Source of the DNA: CAZWVR01 sp964637235
Lineage (GTDB): Bacteria; Bacteroidota; Bacteroidia; Bacteroidales; S143-33
Length of the DNA stretch: 22,604 nucleotides
Assembly: GCA_964637235.1 (NCBI GenBank)
Contig: CAZWVR010000031.1
Span: 1 to 22,604, forward strand
Direction of reading: 5' to 3'
Part shown: positions 22,423-22,604 of the stretch, one piece after another
Layout: each line of letters begins with the position of its first letter
Position numbering within the stretch: position 1 is the stretch's first letter
Notes under the pieces: generated by a model
The model's input: the letters and a program-made list of their open reading frames with translations, nothing else
Databases searched by the model: none
Told to the model about the DNA's origin: nothing
Translations under genes and position numbers: made by a program

Positions 22423-22604
22423 TTTTTCTTTACTATTTTATATTTTTATTTTACTTTTTGAAAATTTGATATAACTTTTTATTACTATTTGTATCTCGCT
22501 ATTCATGCGCCATAGACTTGATTTGTTTGATATTTATGTTTAATCTAAGTTTATTATAGACATATTGTAAAATATTTTATTTTATGTTCTATAATATAGT
22601 ATTT
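22423..22604. other. AT-rich intergenic end of the window, nothing recognised
   Basis: This stretch upstream of the caspase promoter is strongly AT-rich. I find no convincing ORF, RNA gene, repeat or terminator on either strand. A gene or promoter beyond the window edge may account for part of it. Confidence 0.5.

Noticed and set aside
19032..22604. A multi-gene anti-phage defence island around the caspase gene
   Set aside because: The neighbour is a housekeeping phosphohexomutase and no nuclease, NTPase, TIR, cyclase or mobile-element gene is present; the caspase gene has its own promoter and terminator.
1..22604. CRISPR arrays, tRNA or rRNA genes, insertion sequences
   Set aside because: No regularly spaced repeats, cloverleaf-like sequence, rRNA motif, transposase or flanking target duplication was seen on reading both strands.

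Overview
The window reads as ordinary chromosome of an AT-rich member of the Bacteroidota. Several independent signs agree. A secreted peptidase ends in a type IX secretion (Por) sorting domain. A TonB-dependent receptor with an N-terminal carboxypeptidase-regulatory-like domain is paired with a DUF4249 lipoprotein. Class I FbaB-type aldolase and DPP IV are present. Start codons mostly lack Shine-Dalgarno sequences, and the Bacteroidota -7 promoter element TAnnTTTG recurs upstream of transcription units on both strands. I see no transposase, integrase, CRISPR array, tRNA or rRNA.

Left part (1-1821). The 5' part of a small minus-strand gene is divergent from a lone helical lipoprotein gene. 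A cysQ-like nucleotidase gene follows. It faces the next operon across a strong bidirectional terminator at 1790-1821.

Minus-strand block (1830-10006). One compact operon is yggS (PLP homeostasis), a T9SS-exported C10 cysteine peptidase, then fbaB. A second is a DUF3999 membrane protein, a LuxC-type acyl-CoA reductase, then a degenerate class-V aminotransferase-fold protein that appears to have lost its PLP lysine. purB heads this block with its own good promoter.

Plus-strand operon (10183-14682). A leader with an inverted repeat precedes the TonB-dependent receptor, the DUF4249 lipoprotein, coaD and a small CoA-binding protein, with gaps of 2-10 nt. It ends at a long dyad (13 bp arms) between convergent genes.

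Right part (14722-22604). A minus-strand pair comes first: a membrane sensor with HAMP-like, GAF and long coiled-coil regions but no recognised output domain, then DPP IV. Their stop and start codons overlap (TAATG). Next is a plus-strand phosphohexomutase whose 3' end overlaps by 21 bp a convergent gene for a membrane-anchored caspase-like protease. The caspase gene is a self-contained unit: a consensus promoter, a perfect 10-bp dyad at the predicted transcription start, and an intrinsic terminator whose loop holds its own stop codon.

The most interesting items are the membrane-tethered caspase unit, the aminotransferase-fold pseudoenzyme behind LuxC, and the coupled output-less sensor and DPP IV pair. 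No multi-gene defence cassette is evident. All functional statements rest on motifs read by eye, with no database search.
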